Positions 37,001-44,909 of a stretch of DNA of 64,000 nt are shown piece after piece. Made by a program: the position numbers and the translations under genes. Numbering within the stretch: the first letter of the stretch is position 1; every line of letters starts with the position of its first letter. Origin of the DNA: Lysobacter sp. (GTDB lineage Bacteria; Pseudomonadota; Gammaproteobacteria; Xanthomonadales; Xanthomonadaceae); the NCBI GenBank assembly GCA_011526085.1, contig WYBC01000014.1, forward strand, positions 1 to 64,000. Reading direction: 5' to 3'. The notes under the pieces were generated by a model. The model was not told the DNA's origin. It worked only from the letters and a program-made list of their open reading frames with translations, and made no database searches.

Positions 37001-37130
37001 AGGGGTCCTCCGCACGCCCCAGCTTGAAGAAGGACATGGCGCCACCCAGCGTGATCAAGAGGATCAGGAACAGAGTGATGGCGCGCTCTCGTACGGCGAG
37101 TGCCGAGAGGTTGAACCGGCCCGCACTCAC
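34062..37130 (-). CDS. RND efflux transporter permease (HAE1-like)
   Basis: A 1022-residue inner-membrane proton-driven exporter with the usual two repeats of six helices and two large periplasmic loops. ALAVRERAITLFLILLITLGG is TM1; the TM4 proton-relay region is LILALGLLVDDAIIAIEMMMVKMEEG with its aspartate pair; GSLDP/TPAGS-like periplasmic porter sequences such as LGSQNALTPAGSVETKG follow the family. It works as a trimer with the membrane-fusion protein encoded upstream (overlap ATGA). No outer-membrane channel gene is adjacent, so a shared TolC homolog is probably used. Substrates are unknown; related pumps export drugs, solvents or fatty-acid-like compounds. Confidence 0.93.
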   Translation of the reverse strand: MSAGRFNLSALAVRERAITLFLILLITLGGAMSFFKLGRAEDPSFTIKVMTIVTAWPGATAQEMQDQVAEKIEKRLQELRWYDRSETYTRPGLAFTTLTLLDSTPPSEVQDEFYQARKKVGDEVRNLPQGVIGPFVNDEYSDVTFALFALRAKGEPQRTLVRDAETLRQRLLHVPGVKKVNIVGEQSERIYVEFSHDRLATLGIDPQDVFAALGSQNALTPAGSVETKGPEVLIRLDGAFDELQKIRDTPVVSQGRTLKLADIATVKRGYEDPATFLIRNGGEPALLLGVVMRDGWNGLELGRALDGEVTAINAEMPLGMSLSKVTDQAVNISSAVDEFMVKFFAAVLVVMLVSFLSMGWRVGLVVAAAVPLTLAVVFVVMLATGKNFDRITLGSLILALGLLVDDAIIAIEMMMVKMEEGYDRIAASAYAWSHTAAPMLSGTLVTAVGFMPNGFARSTAGEYTSNMFWIVGIALIASWVVAVVFTPYLGVKLLPNVEKVEGGHDAIYDTPRYNRFRRLLGRVIARKWIIASSVIALFVVSVLGMAVVKKQFFPISDRPEVLVEVQMPYGTSITQTSAAARKVEAWLARQEEARIVTAYVGQGAPRFYFSMGPELPDPSFAKIVVRTDSQDEREALKHRLRQAIADGLASEARLRVTQLVFGPYSPFPVAYRVSGPDPDKLRKVAAEVQQVMDASPLMRTVNTDWGARVPALHFTLQQDRLQAVGLTSSSVAQQLQFLLSGIPVTAVREDIRTVQIVARSAGGNRLDPARIGDFTLAGAQGQRIPLSQVGKVEVRMEEPVMRRRDRVPTITVRGDIAEGLQPPDVSTAITRQLQPVMATLPSGYRIVEAGSIEESGKATVAMLPIFPIMLAITLLIIVLQVRSMAAMVMVFLTSPLGLIGVVPTLLLFQQPFGINALVGLIALSGILMRNTLILIGQIRENEQAGLDPYGAVVEATVQRARPVILTALAAILAFIPLTHSVFWGTLAYTLIGGTFAGTILTLVFLPAMYSIWFKIRPVPSQS

Positions 37131-38230
37131 TGCCCGCGCCCAGCAGTCGAAGATTGATCAGCGACCTTGACCCGTTCGCCTTCGCGCAGCAGATGCGCGC
37201 CGAGCGCCACAACGCGATCCCCCTGTTTGAGCGGGCCGACGATGCGTGCGCTGTCGTCGTCCAGTTGCTGAATCACTACGGGCCGCCAGGACACTTTCGC
37301 GGGGGTACCGTGAATGAACCACACCCCCGGTCCCTTTCCCGGATCGAACAGCGCCGCCAGCGGTACGCGCAGACCACCGGCTTCGGAGGCGGGGCGATCC
37401 GTGACCTGGATCGTGACGGTGGTGCCCAAGGGCGCGTCGGCCAGATCGCCTTCCAACACATACCGCGCCTCGAAGGTCCGGGTGAGGGGATCCGCCGCGT
37501 CCGAAAGTTGACGCAGTTTGGCCCGGACGCTCACGCCCTCCTTGCCGAAGACCGTGGCCTGACCGAGTGAACCGAGCTGCGGACGCAGGGTTTCAGGCAA
37601 CTGGATGACCGCTTCGCGAGGGCCCGCGTGTGCCAGACGGACCACGGCCTGTCCGGCACTGACGATCTGTCCGGGTTCGGCAAGCGTTTCCATGACGACA
37701 CCGTCGCCATCGGCCAGGAGTTCCGCATAGCGACTCGCGTTGAGAGCGACTTCGGCCTGCGCCTCTGCCGCACGCAGTTGGGCCTTCGCGGCATCCGCGG
37801 CAGCCTTGGCCTGATCGTAGGCCGAGACCGAGATCGCTCCCGTTCCAAGCAGATTCCGGTAACGGACTTCATCCGCTGCCGTCTGTTTGGCCTGCGCTCG
37901 CGCAGCGGCTGCCGCCTGCTGCTGCGCGCTCACCGCGAGCCTCAGGTCCACCGGATCGATGCGCATGAGTAGCTGGCCTCGCCTGACGGTTTGGCCCGCA
38001 TCCACGAGCCGCTCCAGCACCTTGCCCGAGACGCGAAACCCCAGGTCGCTCTGTACCCGGGCGGCGACGGTTCCGCTGAAGGAGCGCGACGCCGAGTTCG
38101 CCCGCTCAACCGTTGCGACGCGTACCAGCGGTGTCAGGGTGCGCGGATCGGGGGCGGTTTCGTCGCTGCAGGCCGCCAGCACCAACGGCAATACGCAGAA
38201 GACCGCGGCGGGAATGAGGCACCGGAGCAT
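37127..38230 (-). CDS. RND efflux membrane-fusion protein (lipoprotein)
   Basis: A 367-residue periplasmic adaptor. The signal ends in a lipobox (PLVLAACSD, cysteine about residue 21). GFRVSGKVLERLVDAGQTVRRGQLL begins the lipoyl domain, residues about 95-160 form an Ala/Gln-rich alpha-hairpin (QQQAAAAARAQAKQ), and ADGDGVVMETLAEPGQIVSAGQ closes the lipoyl half, with beta-barrel and membrane-proximal domains after it. It bridges the permease to an outer-membrane channel. First gene of the efflux operon, read from just downstream of the TetR gene, with a candidate operator about 50-75 bases upstream. Confidence 0.93.
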   Translation of the reverse strand: MLRCLIPAAVFCVLPLVLAACSDETAPDPRTLTPLVRVATVERANSASRSFSGTVAARVQSDLGFRVSGKVLERLVDAGQTVRRGQLLMRIDPVDLRLAVSAQQQAAAAARAQAKQTAADEVRYRNLLGTGAISVSAYDQAKAAADAAKAQLRAAEAQAEVALNASRYAELLADGDGVVMETLAEPGQIVSAGQAVVRLAHAGPREAVIQLPETLRPQLGSLGQATVFGKEGVSVRAKLRQLSDAADPLTRTFEARYVLEGDLADAPLGTTVTIQVTDRPASEAGGLRVPLAALFDPGKGPGVWFIHGTPAKVSWRPVVIQQLDDDSARIVGPLKQGDRVVALGAHLLREGERVKVADQSSTAGRGQ

Positions 38231-38275
38231 ATGAGGGACCCATGGACGAGCTGATCTGGGACCCGATCATGATCC

Positions 38276-38303
38276 TAGTGACCAATATAGTCAATAGTCA
38301 CTA
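38276..38303. promoter_or_regulatory. Candidate TetR operator upstream of the efflux operon
   Basis: GTGAC (38278-38282) and GTCAC (38297-38301), the core of a longer TAGTGAC/GTCACTA inverted repeat, enclose a 14-base A+T-rich spacer containing AATATAGTCA. An identically spaced pair lies upstream of the TetR gene. Position between tetR stop and the membrane-fusion gene suits repression of the pump. Confidence 0.65.
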
Positions 38304-38314
38304 CATGCTACTCA

Positions 38315-38932
38315 TCAGGGGGACAGGCTGCGAAGGATCAGGCCGGACAGCCGTGCGGGGGCTTCTTCGGCATGGTCGAAACCGTGCTGCAGGAGCAACG
38401 GGTTCACGTATGGGTGCATGACCAGGTAGATCGCTGTCGTGGCCTCGTCGAGCGGCGTCTTGCGCTCGAAATCGCCGGTTTGACGGCCTTGCTGCAGGAT
38501 GTCCTGGAGCAATGCGCGGATGCGGCTCTCGTATGAGATCGCCGCCTGCCAACGCTCGCTCGCCGCAGAGGCCGCGATCTCGTAGAGCTTGCGATCCTGG
38601 AACAGCAGGCGGAGGCTCGCCTCAACGATCGCCTTGAACATGCGCCGCAGCTTCTCCGGTGGCCGCTCGGTCGCGTCCACAGCCGCCCTGACCTCAGTCT
38701 CGATCTGGCGGAGGCAATTGGTGCAGATCATCTCGCCAATGGCCTGCTTGGACTCGAAGAACTTGTAGATGTAAGCCTTGGAGTAGCCCACCGCCTTGGC
38801 GAGATCGGAGACTGTCGTCTTCTCGTACCCGTACCGGCTGAAGTATTCGGTCGCCACCACCACGATCTGATCCCGTACGTCGTGGTCGGCAGGGCCGCGC
38901 GATGAACCTGAATAAGGGGTCGGGATGCTCAT
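38315..38932 (-). CDS. TetR-family repressor of the efflux operon
   Basis: A 205-residue regulator. The N-terminal HTH (about residues 22-68) reads VATEYFSRYGYEKTTVSDLAKAVGYSKAYIYKFFESKQ; the C-terminal part is the ligand-binding helical bundle. A CxxC-free pocket and a cysteine near residue 77 are visible but not diagnostic. It is upstream of the membrane-fusion gene on the same strand with a separate 84-base gap containing one operator-like site, and has another such site before its own start, so autoregulation plus pump control is likely. Inducer unknown. Confidence 0.9.
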   Translation of the reverse strand: MSIPTPYSGSSRGPADHDVRDQIVVVATEYFSRYGYEKTTVSDLAKAVGYSKAYIYKFFESKQAIGEMICTNCLRQIETEVRAAVDATERPPEKLRRMFKAIVEASLRLLFQDRKLYEIAASAASERWQAAISYESRIRALLQDILQQGRQTGDFERKTPLDEATTAIYLVMHPYVNPLLLQHGFDHAEEAPARLSGLILRSLSP

Positions 38933-38969
38933 CTGGCTAGCCTATGCCGTGCGCCGGAATCAATCAACA

Positions 38970-38995
38970 AGTGACTCTTCAGTAATATAGTCACC
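38970..38995. promoter_or_regulatory. Candidate TetR operator upstream of the repressor gene
   Basis: GTGAC (38971-38975), a 14-base spacer containing AGTAATATA, then GTCAC (38990-38994). Half-sites and spacing equal those of the site at 38276-38303. It lies about 40-60 bases before the TetR start, where it would overlap the promoter. Confidence 0.65.
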
Positions 38996-39072
38996 TCATG
39001 ATCGGAACAATCCGCCGAAAGTACTGCAGCCGAGTATCAACACCGGAAGCACCGGCTTGAAGGCGTAGTTTT

Positions 39073-39126
39073 CTGCGTCACCGACGAACTCACCGCCGGC
39101 GCCGACGCGATCAAGCCGGAGATGTG
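39073..39126 (+). repeat. 54-bp duplicate of the 3' end of the small secreted gene
   Basis: Bases 39073-39126 equal 32488-32541 with a single change (CTCACCGCC for CTCAACGCC); the copy ends one base before the stop codon position, where TGA is replaced by TGG. There is no start or body, so it is not a gene. The two copies are in direct orientation and bracket the thioesterase-SDR-RND-MFP-TetR block. Confidence 0.9.
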
Positions 39127-39137
39127 GTCCCGGGCCC

Positions 39138-39261
39138 GTAGCCCGGGTCGAGCGCGCAGCGCGAAACCCGGGGGTCTTGGTTGCCGACGCATGGCAGCGC
39201 ATTTCCCTGTCTCGCGCAAAGCCCCGGGTTCCACCCGCTGCGCGGCTTCTACCCGGGCTAC
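39138..39261. repeat. REP-like inverted pair, GTAGCCCGGG type
   Basis: GTAGCCCGGGT at 39138-39148 with a GCGCGCAGCGCG internal palindrome and ACCCGGGG faces an opposite copy CCCCGGGTT ... ACCCGGGCTAC ending at 39261. The right-hand copy contains the CTA that is the stop codon of the response-regulator gene on the minus strand. This motif is a frequent intergenic repeat in Xanthomonads and relatives. Confidence 0.8.
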
Positions 39262-40037
39262 ACCAGGAACATCCGCAGCTCGCGCAGATAAGGCGCGCTG
39301 ATGCGCACGACTTCGGGGTGATTGCGGAACTTCACCAGGCCGGTGCCCGTGGCGGTGTCGTCGCGTTCGACCAGCAGCACTTCGCGCAGGTTGACCACCG
39401 TCGAACGATGGATCTGCCGGAAGCGCTCCGGATCCAGCCGACCGACGATCTTCTTCAGCGACTCCTCGATCAGGTGCTGGCTGTCGCGACACACCAGCCG
39501 GGTGTATTTGCTGTCCGACTTCAGATACACGATGTCGTCGACTTCGATCAGATAGGTCCGGCGGCCGGCGCTCGCGGTCAGCCAGCGCAGATAGGTGGGC
39601 GGGCTGGGCGCGGAGAAAGCGCGCAGGAATTTCTGCAGTTCGCCTGCCGCCGCGCGGTCGCGCCTGCGCAGGCGATCGAGACAGGCTTGCAGCCGTTCGG
39701 CCGTGACCGGCTTGAGCAGATAGTCCACCGCGCCCTGCTCGAAGGCGTCGACCGCGAATTCCTGGTGCGCGGTGACGAACACGATGCGGGTCTCGTCGGC
39801 GATGGCTTCGGCGAGCTGCAGACCGGACATGCCGGGCAGGCGAATATCGAGGAAGGCCACCGACGGCGAACCGTCGCGGCACAGCGCCAGCGCTTCCTCT
39901 GCGGATGCGGCGGCGACGACTTCGCCGAAGTCCGACGCCATCCGCGCGAGCAGCTCGGCCAGCGCTTCGCGCAGCCGCGGCTCGTCTTCCACCACCAGGA
40001 TCCACTCCCCGCTCCGGCGCGGCATTGCCTGGGTCAT
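39258..40037 (-). CDS. LytTR-family response regulator
   Basis: A 259-residue two-domain regulator. The receiver has the acidic pair in VVEDEPR (about residues 17-19), phospho-acceptor D64 in FLDIRLPG, the threonine in VFVTAHQ and the lysine in YLLKPV. A LytTR DNA-binding domain follows from about residue 150 (YLIEVDDIVYLKSDSKYTRLV, then FRQIHRSTVVNLREV). Its start overlaps the kinase stop by four bases. The C-terminus runs into a REP-like repeat, which supplies the TAG stop. Targets are unknown; LytTR regulators often control surface polymers, competence or alginate-like products. Confidence 0.93.
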   Translation of the reverse strand: MTQAMPRRSGEWILVVEDEPRLREALAELLARMASDFGEVVAAASAEEALALCRDGSPSVAFLDIRLPGMSGLQLAEAIADETRIVFVTAHQEFAVDAFEQGAVDYLLKPVTAERLQACLDRLRRRDRAAAGELQKFLRAFSAPSPPTYLRWLTASAGRRTYLIEVDDIVYLKSDSKYTRLVCRDSQHLIEESLKKIVGRLDPERFRQIHRSTVVNLREVLLVERDDTATGTGLVKFRNHPEVVRISAPYLRELRMFLV

Positions 40038-41281
40038 GCCGTTTTCCCGTGCGCCGGCAACACCAGCGAGACGACGACGCCACCCTCGCGCGGATGCTCG
40101 ATTTCCAGAGGGCGCGTCGCGCCGTAGAGCAGTTTCAGACGCGCCTGCAGATTGCTCAAGCCGCCTTGCCGGCCGCCGGACACATCGAACGGCGGGCCAT
40201 CGTTGCGGACCGCCAATGCGAGCCCGCCGCCCTCGTCCGCGCAGCGCACCGCGATGGCGCCGCCGTCCGCGCTGCGTTCGATGCCGTGCTTCACCGCGTT
40301 CTCCACCAGCACCAGAAGACAGGCCGCGGGTAAAGTGCGATCGAGCAGTGCCGGCGGGCAGTCGAGATCGTAGCGCAGCCGTTCTCCCAGTCGCAAACCG
40401 ATGATTCGCAGATAGCTTTCGACCATCGCCAGTTCTTCGCGCAGGGTCGTCTCGTCGCCGTTGAGCGCGAGCGTGTTGCGGCGGAGGAATTCGACCAGCG
40501 CGTCCAGCATCGCCGCGGCGGTGCCGTCGCCGGGGCCGAGACTGGCGCGGACGTGCGCAAGGGTGTTGAAGATGAAGTGCGGCTCGACGTGAGCGCGCAA
40601 CATCGCCAACTGCGCCTCGGACCGTCGTGCCTGCATCGCCTGCCGACGGCGGTCTTCGTCGATGATCGCGCCCTGCGCGCGGATCAGGTCCAGCAGCGCG
40701 GTCTCGAAGCTGCGCATGCGCCGGGCGCAGCGTCCGCCGTCCACCGCGAACACGCCGTAGATCCAGACATGCGCCGGATCGATGGCGATCCGGAGCACGC
40801 AGCGCGCATCGCGCAGCGGGGCGACGGTCAGCCTGAGGTTGTCCTCGAACAGCCCGGGCCAGAGCGCGTTCGATCCGGCGATCTCAGCGATGCGCGCGGC
40901 GACACCGACACGGTTGGTCTGCAGGCGCGTGGCCACGAACACCGAACGCATCGCGCTCTCGGCGAGCCGCAGCGCCTGCTCGTCGGACAGCTCGACCTGG
41001 ATCGACGCGCGGCAGCCGACCGACAACAGGCCCGGGGCGCCCTCGATTCCGGCCAGCGCCCTGCGCTGCCACCACGCGCACCCGAGTCCCCAACACAGCG
41101 CGACCGGCGGAAACAGGATCAACGCCGCGAGAAATGTCGTGGAAAGTCCGTAGGCCATGTCCCCGCGCAGGGCGACATCGAAGATCAGGCCGAGGGCAGT
41201 GCCGACCGCGAGCAGGACGAACCACGCGGACAGCGCGATCCGCAGCGCGAGGATCGTGAATGCGCCGAGGCTGCGGATCAC
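40034..41281 (-). CDS. LytS/AlgZ-type sensor histidine kinase
   Basis: A 415-residue membrane kinase. Two hydrophobic segments near residues 10-35 and 45-70 (LGAFTILALRIALSAWFVLL, then a second helix before WGLGCAWW) anchor it; a ~130-residue sensor part follows. The His_kinase motif is HVEPHFIFNTLAHVRA (histidine about residue 234), and the ATPase N box is in VLVENAVKHGIERSADGGAIA with a G box near GLSNLQARLKLLYG. It is coupled to the response regulator by an ATGA overlap and to the exported protein upstream by another. Signal unknown. Confidence 0.9.
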   Translation of the reverse strand: MIRSLGAFTILALRIALSAWFVLLAVGTALGLIFDVALRGDMAYGLSTTFLAALILFPPVALCWGLGCAWWQRRALAGIEGAPGLLSVGCRASIQVELSDEQALRLAESAMRSVFVATRLQTNRVGVAARIAEIAGSNALWPGLFEDNLRLTVAPLRDARCVLRIAIDPAHVWIYGVFAVDGGRCARRMRSFETALLDLIRAQGAIIDEDRRRQAMQARRSEAQLAMLRAHVEPHFIFNTLAHVRASLGPGDGTAAAMLDALVEFLRRNTLALNGDETTLREELAMVESYLRIIGLRLGERLRYDLDCPPALLDRTLPAACLLVLVENAVKHGIERSADGGAIAVRCADEGGGLALAVRNDGPPFDVSGGRQGGLSNLQARLKLLYGATRPLEIEHPREGGVVVSLVLPAHGKTA

Positions 41282-42030
41282 GGCTTGCCGCCTGCCCCTG
41301 CCGGGGCTTCGACATCGAGACGGATGGTCTTCGCGACCTCGCCCTTGTCGTCGAACATCTGGATGCTGGGCTGGCCGTCGGCGGAGACCAGCAGCATCAT
41401 CCGCGGCCGGCCACCGGCATCGGCGAGACTCAGCGCTGCGGCACCGTCCCGCGTGGTGCCCAATCTCACGCGGTTCCTCGACAACGCTTCGTTCTTCCGC
41501 ATCTCGGCGATGGCGGCCTGCGCCGCGTCCTTGTCGAGCTGGCGGATTTCGGCCATGCGCGCGGCGCGCTGCATGACGTCGAGTTTCGTGCCGTCCGCCT
41601 CGTCGTTGATCGCGAACATGCTGTAGGCCTTGCCGCCGTCTTCGGCATGCAGCAGTTGCATCACCTGATCCTGGCGGAACCGGTCGAAAGTCAGACTGAG
41701 GCCAGCGGACGCGCGGCCGTCGGGGCCGACCACGCCCTTCTGGATCAAGCCGCCGTTTTCGGTGCCCTCGTCGTTGACGAACAGCATGCCCGCGAACTGG
41801 CGGCGATCCGGCCGCGGGATCTCCCCGCCCTTCCAGGGCGCGCCCGGAAATTGCGCGCGGTTGGAAATCACCATGCGCAGGGTGCCGTCCGGTTCGCGGA
41901 CGTTGATGCGACCGACATCGATCTCTTCGAACTTCGCCGCGGGCGCTTTCGCGCCGGTGAGGAATACGAGGGCGGTGGTCATTGCGGTGCTGAGCAGGAC
42001 GCCCGAGACGAAACTTCTGTTGATGGCCAT
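41278..42030 (-). CDS. Membrane-anchored protein of unknown function, first gene of the LytTR operon
   Basis: A 250-residue protein with one N-terminal hydrophobic segment (SFVSGVLLSTAMTTALVFLTG) that is a signal anchor or uncleaved signal. The rest is periplasmic in character, with the repeated theme FEEIDVGRINVREPDGTLRM near residue 35 and later NRVRLGTTRDGAAALSLAD and IQMFDDKGEVAKTIRLD, consistent with beta-rich repeats. No family name comes to mind. Its stop overlaps the kinase start (ATGA), so it is probably a partner or input protein of that two-component system. Start at ATG 42030 gives a proper anchor. Confidence 0.75.
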   Translation of the reverse strand: MAINRSFVSGVLLSTAMTTALVFLTGAKAPAAKFEEIDVGRINVREPDGTLRMVISNRAQFPGAPWKGGEIPRPDRRQFAGMLFVNDEGTENGGLIQKGVVGPDGRASAGLSLTFDRFRQDQVMQLLHAEDGGKAYSMFAINDEADGTKLDVMQRAARMAEIRQLDKDAAQAAIAEMRKNEALSRNRVRLGTTRDGAAALSLADAGGRPRMMLLVSADGQPSIQMFDDKGEVAKTIRLDVEAPAGAGGKP

Positions 42031-42283
42031 GTTGATTCCTGTGCGCGATGGCGGATGCGTGGATTGTCGGGGCGGGTGTTCCCGCCCTTCGATCTCACTC
42101 TGCATCCACGCGATCGGCCCGGGCCACCGGATGCCGACGCAGCCCGGAAGACGCCCGACGAAACCCCGGCGGCGGCCGACGAATGCCCGGGATCCGGTGC
42201 GGGTTCGCGCGAAGAGGCGCGGGTTCCACCCGGGCGACGCGGCGCGATCTTCATGGATCGTTCGGAACCGCGTATCGGGAAAT

Positions 42284-42306
42284 CGGTGCGCCGGGGCGCA
42301 CCCTAT
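42284..42306. repeat. Single REP-like hairpin, TAGGGTGCGCC type
   Basis: GGTGCGCC-GGGGCGCACC followed by CTAT. It is the same element as the inverted pair at 52903-52967. It supplies the TAG stop of the YCII-like gene on the minus strand. Confidence 0.8.
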
Positions 42307-42725
42307 TTCAAGCTCGCGCCCTTCTGCGACAACCATGGCCGGATGTCGCACACCAGTCGACCGGCCTGCACCGCGGGGTCGTCGTTGCACATCGCTTCGG
42401 CGCCGGCACGGTCGGGCGCGTCGAGGATGAAGATGCCGCGGATGTCGCCGTCGTCCATCATCGGGCCGGCGATGTGCAGGATGCCGCGCTCGGCGTAGGC
42501 CTGCATGTTGGCCATGTGCCCGGCCTGCAGGCGCTGCGCCTCGTCGGCGGGATGATCGCGCTTCGGGCCTTTCTTCAGCATCACGAACCAGTACTGCTTC
42601 ATGCCCGGCGGCAGCGCGGGTGCGGCGGGTGGCGCGGCCTGCGCCGGGGCGGCCGGCGGCTCGGCCTGTCCAGCCCATGCGAGGATCGGAATCGACAACA
42701 GCACGACGGCGAGCAGACGGATCAT
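42303..42725 (-). CDS. Secreted YCII-related protein
   Basis: A 140-residue protein: signal peptide MIRLLAVVLLSIPILAWAG, then an Ala/Pro-rich linker (about 22-43), then a YCII-like ferredoxin-fold domain with YWFVMLKKGPKRDHPADEAQ, HMANMQAYAERGILHIAGPM and RGIFILDAPDRAGAEAMCNDDP. YCII domains are usually cytoplasmic and of unclear enzymology, so the exported form is slightly unusual. The ATG at 42725 has GGAG at proper spacing; an ATG six bases earlier is too close to it. It follows orn by 14 bases. The stop lies in a REP-like hairpin. Confidence 0.82.
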   Translation of the reverse strand: MIRLLAVVLLSIPILAWAGQAEPPAAPAQAAPPAAPALPPGMKQYWFVMLKKGPKRDHPADEAQRLQAGHMANMQAYAERGILHIAGPMMDDGDIRGIFILDAPDRAGAEAMCNDDPAVQAGRLVCDIRPWLSQKGASLK

Positions 42726-42739
42726 GGTCATGGCTCCGG

Positions 42740-43315
42740 TCAAGCGGCGAATTCGGCGATCCGCCGGCGGTAATGCCGCAGTTCCTCGATGGAATCGCGC
42801 ACGTCGCTGAGCGCGGTGTGCGCGGATTCCTTGTGCAGGCCACCCAGCACCTGCGGTGCCCAGCGTCGCGCCAGTTCCTTCAGGGTGCTGACGTCGAGAT
42901 TGCGATAGTGGAAGAACTGCTCCAGCTCGGGCATGCAGCGATGCAGGAAACGCCGGTCCTGGCAGATCGAATTGCCGCACATCGGCGACGCCTTCGCGCC
43001 GACCCAGCCCTGCAGGAACTGCAGCGTCCGCTGTTCGGCTTCGCGCATCGACACGCCCTGCTCCAGCACCCGCTGCCACAGCCCGGACTTGCGGTGCTGG
43101 TTGCGGTTCCAGTCGTCCATCGCTTCGAGCGTGGCGAGATCGTGGGTGATGGCGAACTCCGGGCCCTCGGCCAGCACGTTGAGCTGGGCATCGGTGATCA
43201 CGGTGGCGATCTCGATGACCGAATCGCGGTCGGTGTCGAGCCCGGTCATTTCCAGATCGATCCAGATCAGGCGGCCTTCGCTCGGGAGGGTCTCGGTCGT
43301 GGGTGTCGTCGCCAT
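42740..43315 (-). CDS. orn: Oligoribonuclease
   Basis: A 191-residue DnaQ-fold 3'-5' exonuclease that degrades 2-5 nt RNAs, including pGpG from c-di-GMP turnover. Exo I is [12 protein letters not shown], exo II is [20 protein letters not shown], and exo III is [22 protein letters not shown]. The metal-binding DEDDh residues are present. Length is slightly above the E. coli enzyme (181) because of an N-terminal extension of about 12 residues. The start ATG at 43315 is 63 bases from the divergent DUF2721 gene. Confidence 0.97.
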   Translation of the reverse strand: MATTPTTETLPSEGRLIWIDLEMTGLDTDRDSVIEIATVITDAQLNVLAEGPEFAITHDLATLEAMDDWNRNQHRKSGLWQRVLEQGVSMREAEQRTLQFLQGWVGAKASPMCGNSICQDRRFLHRCMPELEQFFHYRNLDVSTLKELARRWAPQVLGGLHKESAHTALSDVRDSIEELRHYRRRIAEFAA

Positions 43316-43378
43316 GCGGCTCGCATCGAGGGTCGGGAAGCCGCATCATAGCCCAGCCCTCCCCGCCGACCCACGCGC

Positions 43379-43837
43379 ATGGCGTTGCCGCTCTCGTTCG
43401 ACCACCACACCATCCTCGGCGCGATGCTGGCGCCGGCCCTGTTGATGGCCGCGACCGGCTCGCTGCTGGTGTCGGCGAACGCGCGGCTGGCGCGCGTGGT
43501 CGACCGTCTGCGCGCGCTGATCGTGGCCTGGGAAAAGGACGCCCCCGACCGCGAGGAGCGCGACACCCAGATCCGGCGCCACCGCCATCGCGCGGCGCTG
43601 GTGTTGCGGGCCTGCCGTCTGCTCTATGCGGCGCTGGGTGCGTTCGTCGGCACCAGCCTCGGGCTGGCCGCGGACGCCCTGCTCGGCTTCCGGCTGGATG
43701 CGGTGCCGACCGTGCTCGCGGTCGTCGGCATGCTCTGCCTGCTCGGCGCGAGCCTCGCGATGGGACGCGAAGTCGGGCTGTCGGTGCGCAGCTTCGACGA
43801 GGAACTCGATCAGGAAATGGCGCGGCGCCGGAGTTGA
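43379..43837 (+). CDS. DUF2721 membrane protein
   Basis: A 152-residue inner-membrane protein with three hydrophobic segments: HHTILGAMLAPALLMAATGSLL near the N-terminus, LLYAALGAFVGTSLGLAADALLG near 85-107, and VPTVLAVVGMLCLLGASLAMG near 113-133. The stretch ANARLARVVDRLRAL between the first two and the basic RRHRHRAALVLRACRLL are typical of DUF2721. Function unknown. It converges on tadA with 10 bases between stops. Confidence 0.85.
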   Translation: MALPLSFDHHTILGAMLAPALLMAATGSLLVSANARLARVVDRLRALIVAWEKDAPDREERDTQIRRHRHRAALVLRACRLLYAALGAFVGTSLGLAADALLGFRLDAVPTVLAVVGMLCLLGASLAMGREVGLSVRSFDEELDQEMARRRS

Positions 43838-43847
43838 CGCACGCCGA

Positions 43848-44909
<1,062 letters not shown>

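Noticed and set aside
38996-39202. Small minus-strand ORF between TetR and response-regulator genes
   Set aside because: It is made of the reverse complement of the duplicated 54-bp fragment and REP-like repeats.
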